From Zopfochytrium polystomum (lineage: Eukaryota; Chytridiomycota; Chytridiomycetes; Chytridiales; Chytridiaceae): 64,000 nucleotides of DNA. The position numbers and the translations under genes are program-made. Numbering within the stretch: position 1 is the stretch's first letter; each line of letters starts with the position of its first letter. Positions 11,709 to 21,200 of the stretch are shown here, one piece after another. The stretch is from assembly GCA_025765615.1 (NCBI GenBank), contig JAIVFJ010000211.1, forward strand, positions 47,860-111,859. Direction: 5' to 3'. The notes below the pieces were generated by a model. It made no database searches, was not told the origin of the DNA, and saw only the letters and a list, made by a program, of their open reading frames with translations.

Positions 11709-12335
11709 CAGAGGGCGCTCGCACCCCCGTCCTCCCCTCCCCGTCCAAGCAAACAAATTTCTGATCATTTCTCGTCAACGTGTCTTGTGTGTGCGGCTGT
11801 TCGATTCTCCCGCGCTTCTTGTCCTTTCTCAACCTTTCTCATCTTCTTCTCAACGAGCCGAAACCAATACCGTCCCTCTTTGCAACAGCTGCTGTCCCCC
11901 CACTCGATCCATCCCCAACCCCCCAAAGGGAGGGACAGGGGGAAGGGGTGGTAACTCGATCATGAGTTGGAGAAATCTTTGTGCAGATTTGTTCTCATTC
12001 TGAATGGCCGTACCCCAGTTGAGTTTTACCCCAGGTAAGTTTTACCCCAGGTCACGGACACGCCCACACGCCCTCATACACTCACACACTCAGGTGAACA
12101 ACATTAATAACCAAATAAGCTTCAGGAGAGAACGATGCGAGCCAAGGTAAAAAAAGGGGAACAGGTTTGATAAAAGGCATGGGGATGGCGGACGACCCAA
12201 AGTCGTTGATTTGCCCTCGCCTTAAGCCCGCGCTAGTGAGGAGAAAAGAAGGAGAAAAAAGCAAAAAGACAAGTTCAGTACAGACGAACAAGAAGAACTC
12301 CAAACAACTCGAACCCCCCCGACCCTCCCCCCTAC
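11705..12335. other. Intergenic, no gene recognised
   Basis: Contains a short tandem of ACCCCAG-type units near 12010-12050. No supported coding region. Confidence 0.35.
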
Positions 12336-12587
12336 TCAACCTTTGCGGAACCCCTTCTTCGGGATGCCCTTCTGAATGACGGGAGGCCTGTTCTTGTTCT
12401 GGCTGACGGCAATGGTCTCGCCCCACGGGTTGAGGACGGGGAGCCGCTTGTTCTTGTTGAGGTCGGGCAGCTTTGGTTGGTTCTCGGAGGGCAGGGGGGC
12501 GGCGGTGACGGTGGCGGGCGGGGCGAGGAGGCCGTGGAGGGAGGTGGCGAGAAGGAAGGGGAGGAGGAGGAGGAGGAGTGAGCGCAT
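12336..12587 (-). CDS. Small secreted protein, 83 aa
   Basis: An uninterrupted single-exon frame of 83 codons. The first 30 residues form a clear signal peptide (MRSLLLLLLPFLLATSL, then an Ala-rich cleavage region). The mature part is about 53 residues, rich in Pro, Asn and Lys, with a basic end (KGIPKKGFRKG) and no cysteine. The ATG at 12587 was chosen because the leucine core starts there and a TATA-like box lies 120 bp upstream; the frame extends further upstream without support. Function unknown; the basic C-terminus recalls the tails of the ART-like proteins here but there is no other similarity. Confidence 0.55.
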   Translation of the reverse strand: MRSLLLLLLPFLLATSLHGLLAPPATVTAAPLPSENQPKLPDLNKNKRLPVLNPWGETIAVSQNKNRPPVIQKGIPKKGFRKG

Positions 12588-12601
12588 GGCGGGCGGGGGC
12601 C

Positions 12602-12629
12602 TTTGTTTGTTTGTTTGTTTGTTTGTTTG
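12602..12629. repeat. (GTTT)n tetranucleotide repeat
   Basis: Seven units in the 5' untranslated region of the 83-aa gene. Confidence 0.9.
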
Positions 12630-12706
12630 GCGGTTGGAATTGGAGGCTGTGTTTGGGTGAGCGGCTGATGATATACTGTATGGGTGCTGGCTGGAGTGTG
12701 TGTCGG

Positions 12707-12714
12707 TATTTATA
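12707..12714 (-). promoter_or_regulatory. TATA box candidate (TATAAATA)
   Basis: Minus-strand TATAAATA, 120 bp upstream of the ATG of the 83-aa secreted protein. Confidence 0.5.
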
Positions 12715-13163
12715 CTTGATAATTGATACTTACTTGGTCGACCGCTCGCGCTGTCTTCAACATGGGTTGAACGGGAGTGATGAGTGCTTGGCCGTGGGCC
12801 TCTGCTTGCTGTCTTCGACGTGGGACGCACGAAACAGGACATTTGTGTGTTTTCGATTTGCTTGTTTTGGTGAGAGTGGGCGGGAGACAAAGAGCCAGAG
12901 GGTGAGGGATATTGACAGACACGTTGTGACAGTGAAGCTGTGCGTGTGTTATGTTGTCTCGATTGTATGAGAGACGTAGCCACAGAGCAAGCCCGGTGTC
13001 TTCTCTTGTGTTGTTTATCATGTTCGGTGGCTGCACGTACAGCATTGAGTACATTGTTATTCTGCCATTTTCAATAGGCACGCTCGGACCTGATCGATGA
13101 CCTGCTGGCAAAACGCCAATGTCCAACCACGTCCTCAAAATCAGTCCTCACACATACCGGACT

Positions 13164-13430
13164 TTAGGGTATCAGGGCGGGCGGTGTCGGGACACTGCGA
13201 TTCTTGGCAGGCAAAAACAAAGAAGACGACGTGATTGAAATGTGGGCTTCCCTGCTTTGCACTTTGATAGGACATGGTGGGATTTGACCCCGATCCACCA
13301 GAGCGTTGAAATCTGTTCTGGTATGTCCACTGGCTGACTGAGGGAAGCCCATTTGAAGCGATCCGCCGACACGAGACATTTCAACAGAGCTCGCAAACGA
13401 ACGACGGGTTAGGGGGTGAAGGACGATAAG
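13164..13430 (-). pseudogene. Possible ankyrin-like repeat remnant
   Basis: The minus strand contains a unit reading RFKWASLSQPVDIPEQISTL followed by WW, spaced like the A-S-x-x-G-x-V-x-x-L-x-W-W core of the local ankyrin-like family. The rest of the frame is not repetitive. Weak support. Confidence 0.25.
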
Positions 13431-14080
13431 GAGTTGACCAATCATTGCGCCGACGGCGCTCTTCCCCGTCCGCCCAACCGTACCGTACGCCACGGGATCC
13501 GCGCCGGAAGACATGTGCTCCAATCTCCCACACGCCACCATCTTCCACTTTTGCACCGCGTTATCCTCCTTTCCGCCGAAAGAAGGCGACCATCCACACC
13601 TTCACGAGGGCTCCAAAATGGGCAGATGTGTGGGATTGGGCTATTTCGCTGGGGGAACTTCGAACATGGTGCCATCAGCCCGAGCGGAGCCTTGTTTTTG
13701 TTTGGGTCAGGCGACCGCCGCGCCTCGGCTTGGCGCGCGAGAGTGGATCCGCGGAAAACCGTATGTTCGTTCCGTTGTCGCACGGACTTGTTTCCCACCT
13801 CCACCCAAGCTGGCGGAAGGTTGCATGTGATTTGACGATCGACCGAGCAAGGAGAGATTGGTAAGGAAAGAAATGCCAAACAATATCAATTACAGAGCCA
13901 CGCGCTTCGGCTTCCGGGGGCGACAAGTGTATTTAAATGTGGATTGCACAGTACAAGTTTCCTTCTCTCTTTTGTGGCTTGATGAGGTCATCGTTTGTTC
14001 CGCTCTATGCAAGCATGACCTAAACAGAAGTTGAGAAAATAAGGTCAGATGGCTGGTAAGTGTGGACGCGGAAGTACAGT
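13431..14080. other. No recognisable gene
   Basis: Overlapping frames on both strands, none with a domain signature. Confidence 0.3.
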
Positions 14081-14100
14081 TGTCTCTGTCTCTGTCTCTG

Positions 14101-14150
<50 letters not shown>

Positions 14151-14151
14151 C
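14081..14151. repeat. (TGTCTC)n / (CT)n microsatellite
   Basis: About seven TCTCTG units followed by a plain CT run. It begins a long pyrimidine-rich region reaching to the GH43 gene. Confidence 0.95.
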
Positions 14152-14981
14152 TCGCTCTCTCTGTCCGTCTCTCTGCTCTCTCACAAAACTCCATGCTGGG
14201 CTACCCAGGCCAAAAACGTGGAGGGAGGTTTCGGCAATCGGGATAATTCCCACTGTCTCTGCCGGTCGGTCTGCCTGTCATGCCCTCGCACGTTCATCGC
14301 ACCTTCGGCCAAGCTCTCTGTCGGTCTGCGCCCCACCCACCCACCCTCCCTCAAATGTCACTCCGACTCATTCCCGTCATCCAATCGCCGGCCGGACCGA
14401 AGAAGACATCCCGCGTGTTTTCGGCCGTCAAATCGAGCAAAACCAAAATTTTTTTTTCTTCGGAAGCCAAACAGACGGTGGGCATTGCGCAGTCACGCGG
14501 TCGTTTTGCGAAATATTCATTTCGAGCATTGATTCATGTCGAACAATTACAAAAACAACAAGAACAAAAAAGCCAAAAGATGGAAAAAAAATAAAATAGA
14601 AACACTCTTGCCCGCGTGGGGGGGTGGTATAACGCTGTACGGCAGACAGAGAGGTCGTTTCCTTCTGCAGTCTCTCTCACTCTCTCACTCTGTCTCCCTC
14701 TCTCTCTCTCGCTACGTCTCACTCCCACAAAATTCTCCCTCCACTCTCGCTCTCTCTGTCTCCCCCTCAGCCAAGCAGAGTCGTCTGTCGCTTTGCTCCA
14801 GACCTCTCCCTCCCCCCCGTACTATCGCTTTTATTCCTGCACCCCCACCCACCCACCCTCCCTGCAGCGCGCGAAGCATCTTTCCCCCCCCCTTACCAAC
14901 CCCTGCACTTGCCTCATCCTTCTCCCACTACTCTCTCTCTCACCACTCACTCGCTCACACTCCCACACACGCACACAAGCA

Positions 14982-16064
14982 ATGCGCCTCTTCAGCCTCG
15001 GTGCCATCCTTACCGCCGTCGTCTCCACCGTCCTCGCGGGCGGCGGCGGAGGCGTCGCCGCCCAGACCTACGTCGGCTACGCCTTCTTCTACTTCACGGG
15101 CGAAGGCACCGCGACCGGCGAGCAAGTCTACGCGGCCATCTCCAAGCAAGGCAGCAACAGCCCGCTCGGGTGGGACCTCCTGAACAAAGGGCAACCGATC
15201 CTGACGTCCACCATCGGGCAAAAGGGCGTGCGCGACCCGTTCATCGTGCGAAGCCCGGACGGGTCCGCCTACTGGCTCATCGCGACCGACATGCGCGCGT
15301 ACAGCCCGACGGGCTTCGACTGGGACAACTCGCAGCGGCACGGGTCGCGCAACATCCTGGTCTGGCAGAGCCGCAACCTCGTCAACTGGACCGCACCGAC
15401 CCTGCACGAGGTCATGGGTCCCGAGGCCGGGAACGTGTGGGCGCCCGCGGCCGTGTACAACTCGGCGACGGGCGGGTACGACGTGGTCTTTGCTTCTGCA
15501 ATCTACAACCAGACCACGGACGCAAACCACACGGCCCCCGTGATCCTGCAGCAGCAGGTCCGCGTTTCCACCCAAGACTTTACCTCGTTCTCCTCGCCGG
15601 AAACGCGGTACATGTACGACCCGGTGACCCCCTTCATCGACACGACGTTCCTGCGCGCGGCGGACGGGCGGCTGTACCGGTTCACCAAGAACGAAGGGGC
15701 GGTGACGACGGCGAACCCGAACGGCAAGATGGTGTTCCAGCAGGTGTCCTCGAACGACAACGCGGACGGGAGCTTCACGACTGTTGCGGTGCGGCTCGGC
15801 GCGCCGACGATCGCGGCGGGCGAAGGGCCCGAGGCGTTCCAGGACAACGTGGACCCGAACAAGTACTGGCTGTTTATCGACGAGTTTACGAACCGCGGGT
15901 ACATGCCGTTCGTGTCGACCAACGTGTCGGCCGGAACGTGGTCGCTGGCGGTCGCGAACGACGCTACGTCGATCGCAAACGCGATGCCGTCCAACCACGC
16001 GAGGCACGGAAGCATCTTGAAGCTGACGCAGAGCGAGTACGACGCGTTGCGCACGCTCGTTTGA
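14982..16064 (+). CDS. Secreted glycoside hydrolase family 43 (arabinofuranosidase/xylosidase type)
   Basis: A 360-aa single-exon protein. Residues 1-27 are a signal peptide. The GH43 five-bladed propeller signatures are in order: GVRDPFIVRSPDG (general base Asp85), NVWAPAAVYN at 151-160, PFIDTTF with the modulator Asp220, EGPEAF with the general-acid Glu281 or Glu284, and the closing HARHGSILKLT. Length fits a single catalytic domain with no carbohydrate-binding module. Known family members release arabinose or xylose from plant polysaccharides outside the cell. The ATG at 14982 follows a CT-rich 5' region and directly begins the signal peptide; the upstream open frame (from 14616) is low-complexity Ser/Leu and was not used. 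Substrate cannot be told from the sequence. Confidence 0.9.
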   Translation: MRLFSLGAILTAVVSTVLAGGGGGVAAQTYVGYAFFYFTGEGTATGEQVYAAISKQGSNSPLGWDLLNKGQPILTSTIGQKGVRDPFIVRSPDGSAYWLIATDMRAYSPTGFDWDNSQRHGSRNILVWQSRNLVNWTAPTLHEVMGPEAGNVWAPAAVYNSATGGYDVVFASAIYNQTTDANHTAPVILQQQVRVSTQDFTSFSSPETRYMYDPVTPFIDTTFLRAADGRLYRFTKNEGAVTTANPNGKMVFQQVSSNDNADGSFTTVAVRLGAPTIAAGEGPEAFQDNVDPNKYWLFIDEFTNRGYMPFVSTNVSAGTWSLAVANDATSIANAMPSNHARHGSILKLTQSEYDALRTLV

Positions 16065-17149
16065 GCGAGTTTCGCCCGTTTTTTGATTTCTATGTCTTGA
16101 AAGGAAAAAAGTAATCATCCAAGGAACCTTGTACATCCATTCCACTTTTCACTTTGCCTGGCGTTACCCCCATCGCTCCATCCCTCCTCTTCGCCAACCT
16201 CAACTTAAAACAAGCTCTCTTTCCGCTCTCTTCAAACTTTTTTTTTTTTGTTTGTACTCTTTTTGCCATCACATGTAATGACGTTGAAAGCGACCGAAAA
16301 CCCCCCCACTTCAACTCTTGCCCGCCGAAAATCGAAATGAATAGAAAAACCGACCTCTGCCTTGACCTCGATCTTTGCGCCTTTTCTCTTGATCCACTGT
16401 TTAGTAGTCCCGTCCCACCCGAACCAAGCGGGGCCCTCTGCGGTCCGGATTCCAGCCAGCGCACCGCGCCCTGCGCCCGAAAGCCCCCATGATGGGCTGT
16501 TGGAAGATTTCTTGTGCGGGGGTTTTCTGTTTTTGTGGATCCTTTTTTTTTTTTTTGTGTGTGTGAGGATTTTCCTTGAGACGCGACTTTAGGGTTAAAC
16601 ATTCAACCGCACGGTACGCGTCGAGCACCAAACGCGTAGAGCGCGGACCACTGAATCACAGATGGATAAGGCAGCTTCTTGTGCACAAAGGGGCCACATA
16701 TTCGGAGAGCAGCTTCGTGAAGGGGTCCATACACTCCACCTCCTCGATGAGAGTGCGAGCGAGTGAGTGAGCGCTGAGTGCAACGGAGAAAGATGAGGGG
16801 AGCGGGGACAAGCAAAAACCAGCAAAACCGGAAAATCACAAACCGTGAACGCTTCCCTCCAGGCGCCTTCCCCCCCCTGCCGCGGACCCTCCTAACCTTT
16901 TTCCGACATTGCTGAACCAGGGCGTTGCTCGTTTGTTCTGACTCACAAGCGGAATTTGTTCCTTGCACACACACCAAGGGGCACGTCCGACGGCAAGCAC
17001 TTTAAGCAATTGAAGGAGGACTCTGTGCACGCGCACGCTTTTTGGGGCGAGGGAGAACAAGCAAAAGTGCGCCGAGGATGGAGAAGGGGGTTTTTTTTCC
17101 CCTTCCACTTACATACATATTTATAATTGGAGGGATATTCTGTCGTCAG
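16065..17149. other. Intergenic, no gene recognised
   Basis: T-runs and overlapping frames on both strands without domain signatures. Confidence 0.4.
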
Positions 17150-18396
17150 TCAGGCAGGGCTCACACGGACGACAGAGGAATCCGAAGCCAACCCGTTCTC
17201 CACAAACCAATTGTACACCATCCTACGCGCAAGGTGCCCCTCCCAGCGATAGACCTCCACCACCAGAGACCACGTGTACTTCATCTCGAGGCCGCTGCCC
17301 TTCCACCAGCCCAGCGCCGCCATAGCCCCGGCCTGGATCGCGGCGTCCATCGGCCTCTCCGAGTACCGCAGCTCGAGCCCAGACCGTTTCCAGAACTCGA
17401 GCGCGGCGACGTCGCCCGACGCGCTGGCCGCAACCAGCGGGCGCTCGTCGTACTTGATCTCGAGGCCGCTTTCGCGCCACCACCGCAGCGTTTCGGGCGC
17501 GAGCCGGCGGGTCGACGCCGCCGAGTAGCGCAGGGGCAGCCCGCTGTCAACCCACCAGCGGAGCACGGCGAAGTGGCCGTTCGCGCTGGCAAGGTCCATT
17601 GCCGCGGCGGTGTACCGCAGGAACAGCCCGCTGTCCTTCCACCACTGGAGCGTTTCGACGTGGCCGTTCGCGCTCGCGCGATCGATAGTGTGGCGAGAGT
17701 ACCGCATCTTGATCGCGGGCCTTTTCTTCTTGTCCGTCCTCGGCGGCGGGGCCCCGTCGGCGCTCCCCCCGTCCCGACCAGCCGCCGTTTCACCCGCGCC
17801 GCCGCCGCTAATCCATCCCGTACCGCCGCCACCATCGCAGCACCTCGACGCGCCCCTCCGCGCTCGCGCGGTCGACGGTGTTGCGCCACCGGAAGCTCCG
17901 CTACAACCCGTGGTCCAGCCACCACTGCAGCGCCTCGACTTTTCCCGCCCGGGCAGCTGCGTCGACCGCGCAGGCGACGGTACGGGACCACACGGGACCC
18001 CCACACGCCGCCCCGCCACTCCCTCCGCTGCAGCAGCACCGCGCCGCCGGCCGCGTTGGCGGCGTCGATCGCAATGGCGCGGCCGGTCAGCCTGTAGAAT
18101 GCGGCGAGGCGGGAGAGGAGGTCGACGAGGCCGCGGCGGCTGGCGACGACGAAGGCGGCGGGGGCCGGGTTGCGGCGGTCGAAGGCGCTGGCCTGGGCGG
18201 TGTGGAGGCGGAGGAGGGTGGCGGCGGGGAAGAGATCGAAAGGGTCCAGGTACTGGCACAACGTCGCTGCGATGTGCTGCGGGAGGGCGCGGGGACGGCG
18301 CGGTGCGTTGTCGTCGTGATCGTCGTTATCGTCGTCGTGGTCGTCGTCGGGTATGGCGAGCGGCAGCGGCGGCTGCGCAGTCACGGCGTTTGTCAT
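17150..18396 (-). pseudogene. Ankyrin-like repeat protein gene, apparently disrupted
   Basis: The start at 18396 opens a frame with an Asp-rich segment and a leader (ALPQHIAATLCQYLDPFDLF) of the type that precedes these repeats in the family. Then follow about seven repeat cores: VEALQWWLDHGL, VEVLRWWRRYGMD, VETLQWWKDSGLFLRY, FAVLRWWVDSGLPLRY, ETLRWWRESGLEIKY, VAALEFWKRSGLELRY and MAALGWWKGSGLEMKY, ending in NWFVENGL and a TGA at 17150. The leader, middle and last parts lie in three different frames. The middle frame has in-frame TAG codons at 17901-17903 and 17808-17810. No GT-AG intron that I can see joins all three. Probably a recent pseudogene; unusual introns or sequence error are possible. 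Confidence 0.7.
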
Positions 18397-18627
18397 TTTG
18401 GTTCAACCAATCAACCACTGCGGAAAAAATACTTACGGCTTGCTTGTGGAAGTGTTCTTCTTCACAGCCCGCACACCGCGCCGACTTTGGCTGTGACAGC
18501 TCCTTTCTCACTTCTCCGGCCCCACTTCTGTGCGAATTTGCGATAAAACTACCGCCCTCAACAACTGAATGTGAAAAAAAAAAACAGAACACTGATAATA
18601 AAATGCCATATTCCATTTGCCAACCTC

Positions 18628-19973
18628 TTACTTCCTCCCCTTTGGCTTGGCTGCAGCCGGTTTCGCCGCGCTCTGCGGCTTGGTTGCCGCGGGAGCCGCC
18701 GCCCCGCGTTTGGACCCACCGCTGGCGCCACCCGCACTCGCGCTCGCGCCGCCCGCGGCTTTTTGACCCTTGCTGCCTGCAGTGGATTGCTTCAAGGGGA
18801 GGAGAATCCGTCAATGAACCCTCCCACGGAAAGAAGCCCTTGGCCTCACCTTCGCGCTCGAGCTCGGACCCGCCTTCCTCTTGCACGCGGCGCCACCCGC
18901 CCTTCTTCTCAGGCTGCCAGCATTGGCGACCTCGACGATGCAGTCCTTTGGAATCGATCCCTCGACCAGTACCTCCTTGTTGTGCTTTGCAAACAGGTGG
19001 GCGCGGTTGACGACCTCCTGGTGGGTGGAGAGTCGCGGGTCCTTGATTCCGGGGCGGGTCTTGTCATTGGGGCCGAGGTCGGTTTTTTTCGAGCTGTAGG
19101 TGGAGCCGAGGTGGTCGAGGCGGCCTTTGAGCGTCGAGAGGTCTTTGACTTTGTCGGCGGGGAGCTTGCTGCGGTCGATCTATTTTTTATTTTTTTTTTT
19201 GGTGTAGTAAGGGAAGATTGGGCAGTTTGCGGGGAACATGAGTCAAGAGATAATAACAGAGCAAACGCAAATCCAAGCAACATTTACCACGGCAACTCTC
19301 CCGTTCTTTTCGCTTGCGTACCCCTTTGCCGTGTCGCGGCTCGTCGTGGTGGAAATGTAGTTGCTGGGGTAAAGCGCGCCGTTGCCGACGTGGCACGCCG
19401 CGCAGTTCTTGGGGTCCCCGCACTGGTAGCCTGACCGTTCGCCGCAGAAAGTAGAGGTGAAAAGTCAGCGGGGGTCACATCTTGCATGAGAGAGAAATGC
19501 AAAACTCCCTCCCCCTTCTCCTCCTCTCTCGGTCGCGCTTCGCTAACCCGGACTCACATTTGTTCTTCATCTCGCCCTGCTGGGTGCGTCCGGCGGCGCG
19601 GATCTCGCCGTGCTTGCTCAGGTCCTTTTCGTCACCTTCATGGAGCGCGCGGTAGAGGTAGTTGCTGTCGGAGGTGCCTTGAGGTTTGGAGTGGGGGGAG
19701 GGCCAAAGAGTAGATCGTGAGTGTGAAGGTGAGAAAGGGGGTCATAGTCAAGGAGCGAGGGGGTTCCGAATATGGCGGAGGGAAGGAGGAAGGGACGGTT
19801 AGAGAGACGGGCAGGTTTGCTTTCGAGGACGCAGGATGAAAAGCGGCAGCGGTGAAGGTAAGAGGATGGCAGGCCGTACTGGCGGCAGTAGCAAAGGCCT
19901 GGAGCAAGCTGGCGACAGCGAGCAGTGCAACAGCGATGAGCAAGGCAGTGTTCCGCCGTCTGGCGCAGCTCAT
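18628..19973 (-). CDS. Secreted ADP-ribosyltransferase-like protein, five exons
   Basis: Exons 19880-19973, 19558-19677, 19288-19430, 18850-19179 and 18628-18789 (stop TAA) join in phase to 282 aa. Residues 1-31 are a signal peptide. ART signatures of the R-S-E (enterotoxin-A-like) class are present: Arg41 in YLYRALHE, STTTS at 98-102 in NYISTTTSRD, and NKEVLVEGSIP with the catalytic-position Glu188. The usual first Glu of Glu-x-Glu is Asn here, which is unusual. A Cys-rich insert (YQCGDPKNCAACHVG) lies before the STTTS strand. The end has RRRAGGAACKRK and a 60-residue Ala/Gly/Lys tail. Family members transfer ADP-ribose from NAD to a protein; the target is unknown. Introns are 202, 127, 108 and 60 nt. 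Confidence 0.75.
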
Positions 19974-21200
19974 TTGTGGTTTTCGTTTGGTCGTCGAGTG
20001 ATGATAAACGTTGGCGGTAAATGTGCTTTCATGGCGAGTGAGGTGGAAAAGGTTGCTCAGCCCGGCAGTGTCTAAGACCCAAACATGGAAAGCGGGGAGA
20101 CCGCCGTGTTTTGTTCCGCCTGCCTGAGTTCCGTTCCCCGCCGGCTGAAATAAGATGGGGCTTATAAATATTGTGTCCTCTCAATTCGTTCGCCACCCTG
20201 CCAAACGTTCAACCTTTCTTTCTTTGTTCAACGCTTCACGTTTTCAAAATTTACCCACCCCTCTACCCCGCCCTCCCACAAGTTTAAAGTTGGCTCTTCG
20301 TATTGGGACTTACACGAACTGCTGCAAGACGCGCAGGGGGCGGGGCGGAGATTACCCGCCAAAACAAAAAAATAAAATAAAAAAAAAAGCACAACTCCCT
20401 TTTTTTTCTTTTTCAATTTTCTCATTCGTTCTTTTGACAGCGATAGGCCCGCAACGCGAAAAAACAAGCAAAAAGTATGGCTGGCTGCACACCCGCCGCC
20501 AAACACATACACGTGACAAAACAAAGAGACCGCTATTCCCGATGAAGGGGGCCAGAACAAGCGAACGGGGGAAGAAAGGAAAAAGGAAAAAGGAAAAGGA
20601 AATGGAAGCGCTCGACGAGGGGTAGGGAATCTAAGAGCAACAACAAGCAACCAAAACAAGAATCGAAAAAGAGTGAAAAAAAAAAATGGTGGGCATCTTC
20701 GGCGCGCCCACCTTTTTTTTTGGATGAGACTGCGTTGGGGAGGGGCCCGAGTAGTTTCATAGAGCAAGGGATTTTTTGAGTGGAAGGGTTAGTGGGTGCT
20801 TCGTTTGTAAAGTGAGCTACCCCTAAACGACGATATGGGGATGGAAGGAGGGAGGGTGATTGTTAAGGTTGTGGATAATATGGATGATAAGGAGAAAACA
20901 CAGTGGGTTTCAAACTTGGTTTGGGATAAAAGTAAAGACACGATGATATGATACTGCAGGGTTTCTAAGGAATGAACAAGAAGAAAAAAGGGTTTGGAGG
21001 GGAAGAAGAATACAAAACCACAAGGAATCAAGAAGTCAGATTGGGTGGAATGGAAAAGGAAGAGTCGAGTCCAGCCCCAAGTAAAAAGAAGAAGGAAACG
21101 TGGAGGGAAACAAAAAAAAGTAAAACGAAAGAGGAAGAAGTATTTTGCAAAGAAAAGAAGAAGAAAAGAAGTTCATCGCCTCCATCACCCAACCGGGTGG
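19974..21200. other. Intergenic, no gene recognised
   Basis: Homopurine and homopyrimidine tracts (20380-20430, 20560-20720, 20960-21170) and lysine- or phenylalanine-rich chance frames. Nothing supported. Confidence 0.4.

Noticed and set aside
11479..11832. Frames containing poly(Val-Cys) or poly(His-Thr)
   Set aside because: They only translate the (CA)n microsatellite.
14060..14599. Frames with Ser-Leu or Cys-Leu repeats
   Set aside because: Translations of the CT microsatellite; no start context or conserved part.
14955..16145. 396-codon open frame on the minus strand across the GH43 gene
   Set aside because: It is the antisense shadow of a GC-rich gene, Arg/Val/Gly-rich with no domain, while the plus strand has clear GH43 motifs.
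17808..17903. Reassignment of TAG to a sense codon
   Set aside because: Only two cases, in a gene that also needs frame changes, and TAG appears to terminate the copy A 463-aa gene.
17042..19010. Long plus-strand frames (351 and 466 codons) over the ankyrin-like gene
   Set aside because: Arg/Pro/Ala-rich low-complexity shadows of the minus-strand repeat gene and the ART-like gene.
20228..20767. Phe-rich 179-codon minus-strand frame as a membrane protein
   Set aside because: It arises from A-runs on the plus strand and has no transmembrane periodicity or conserved motif.
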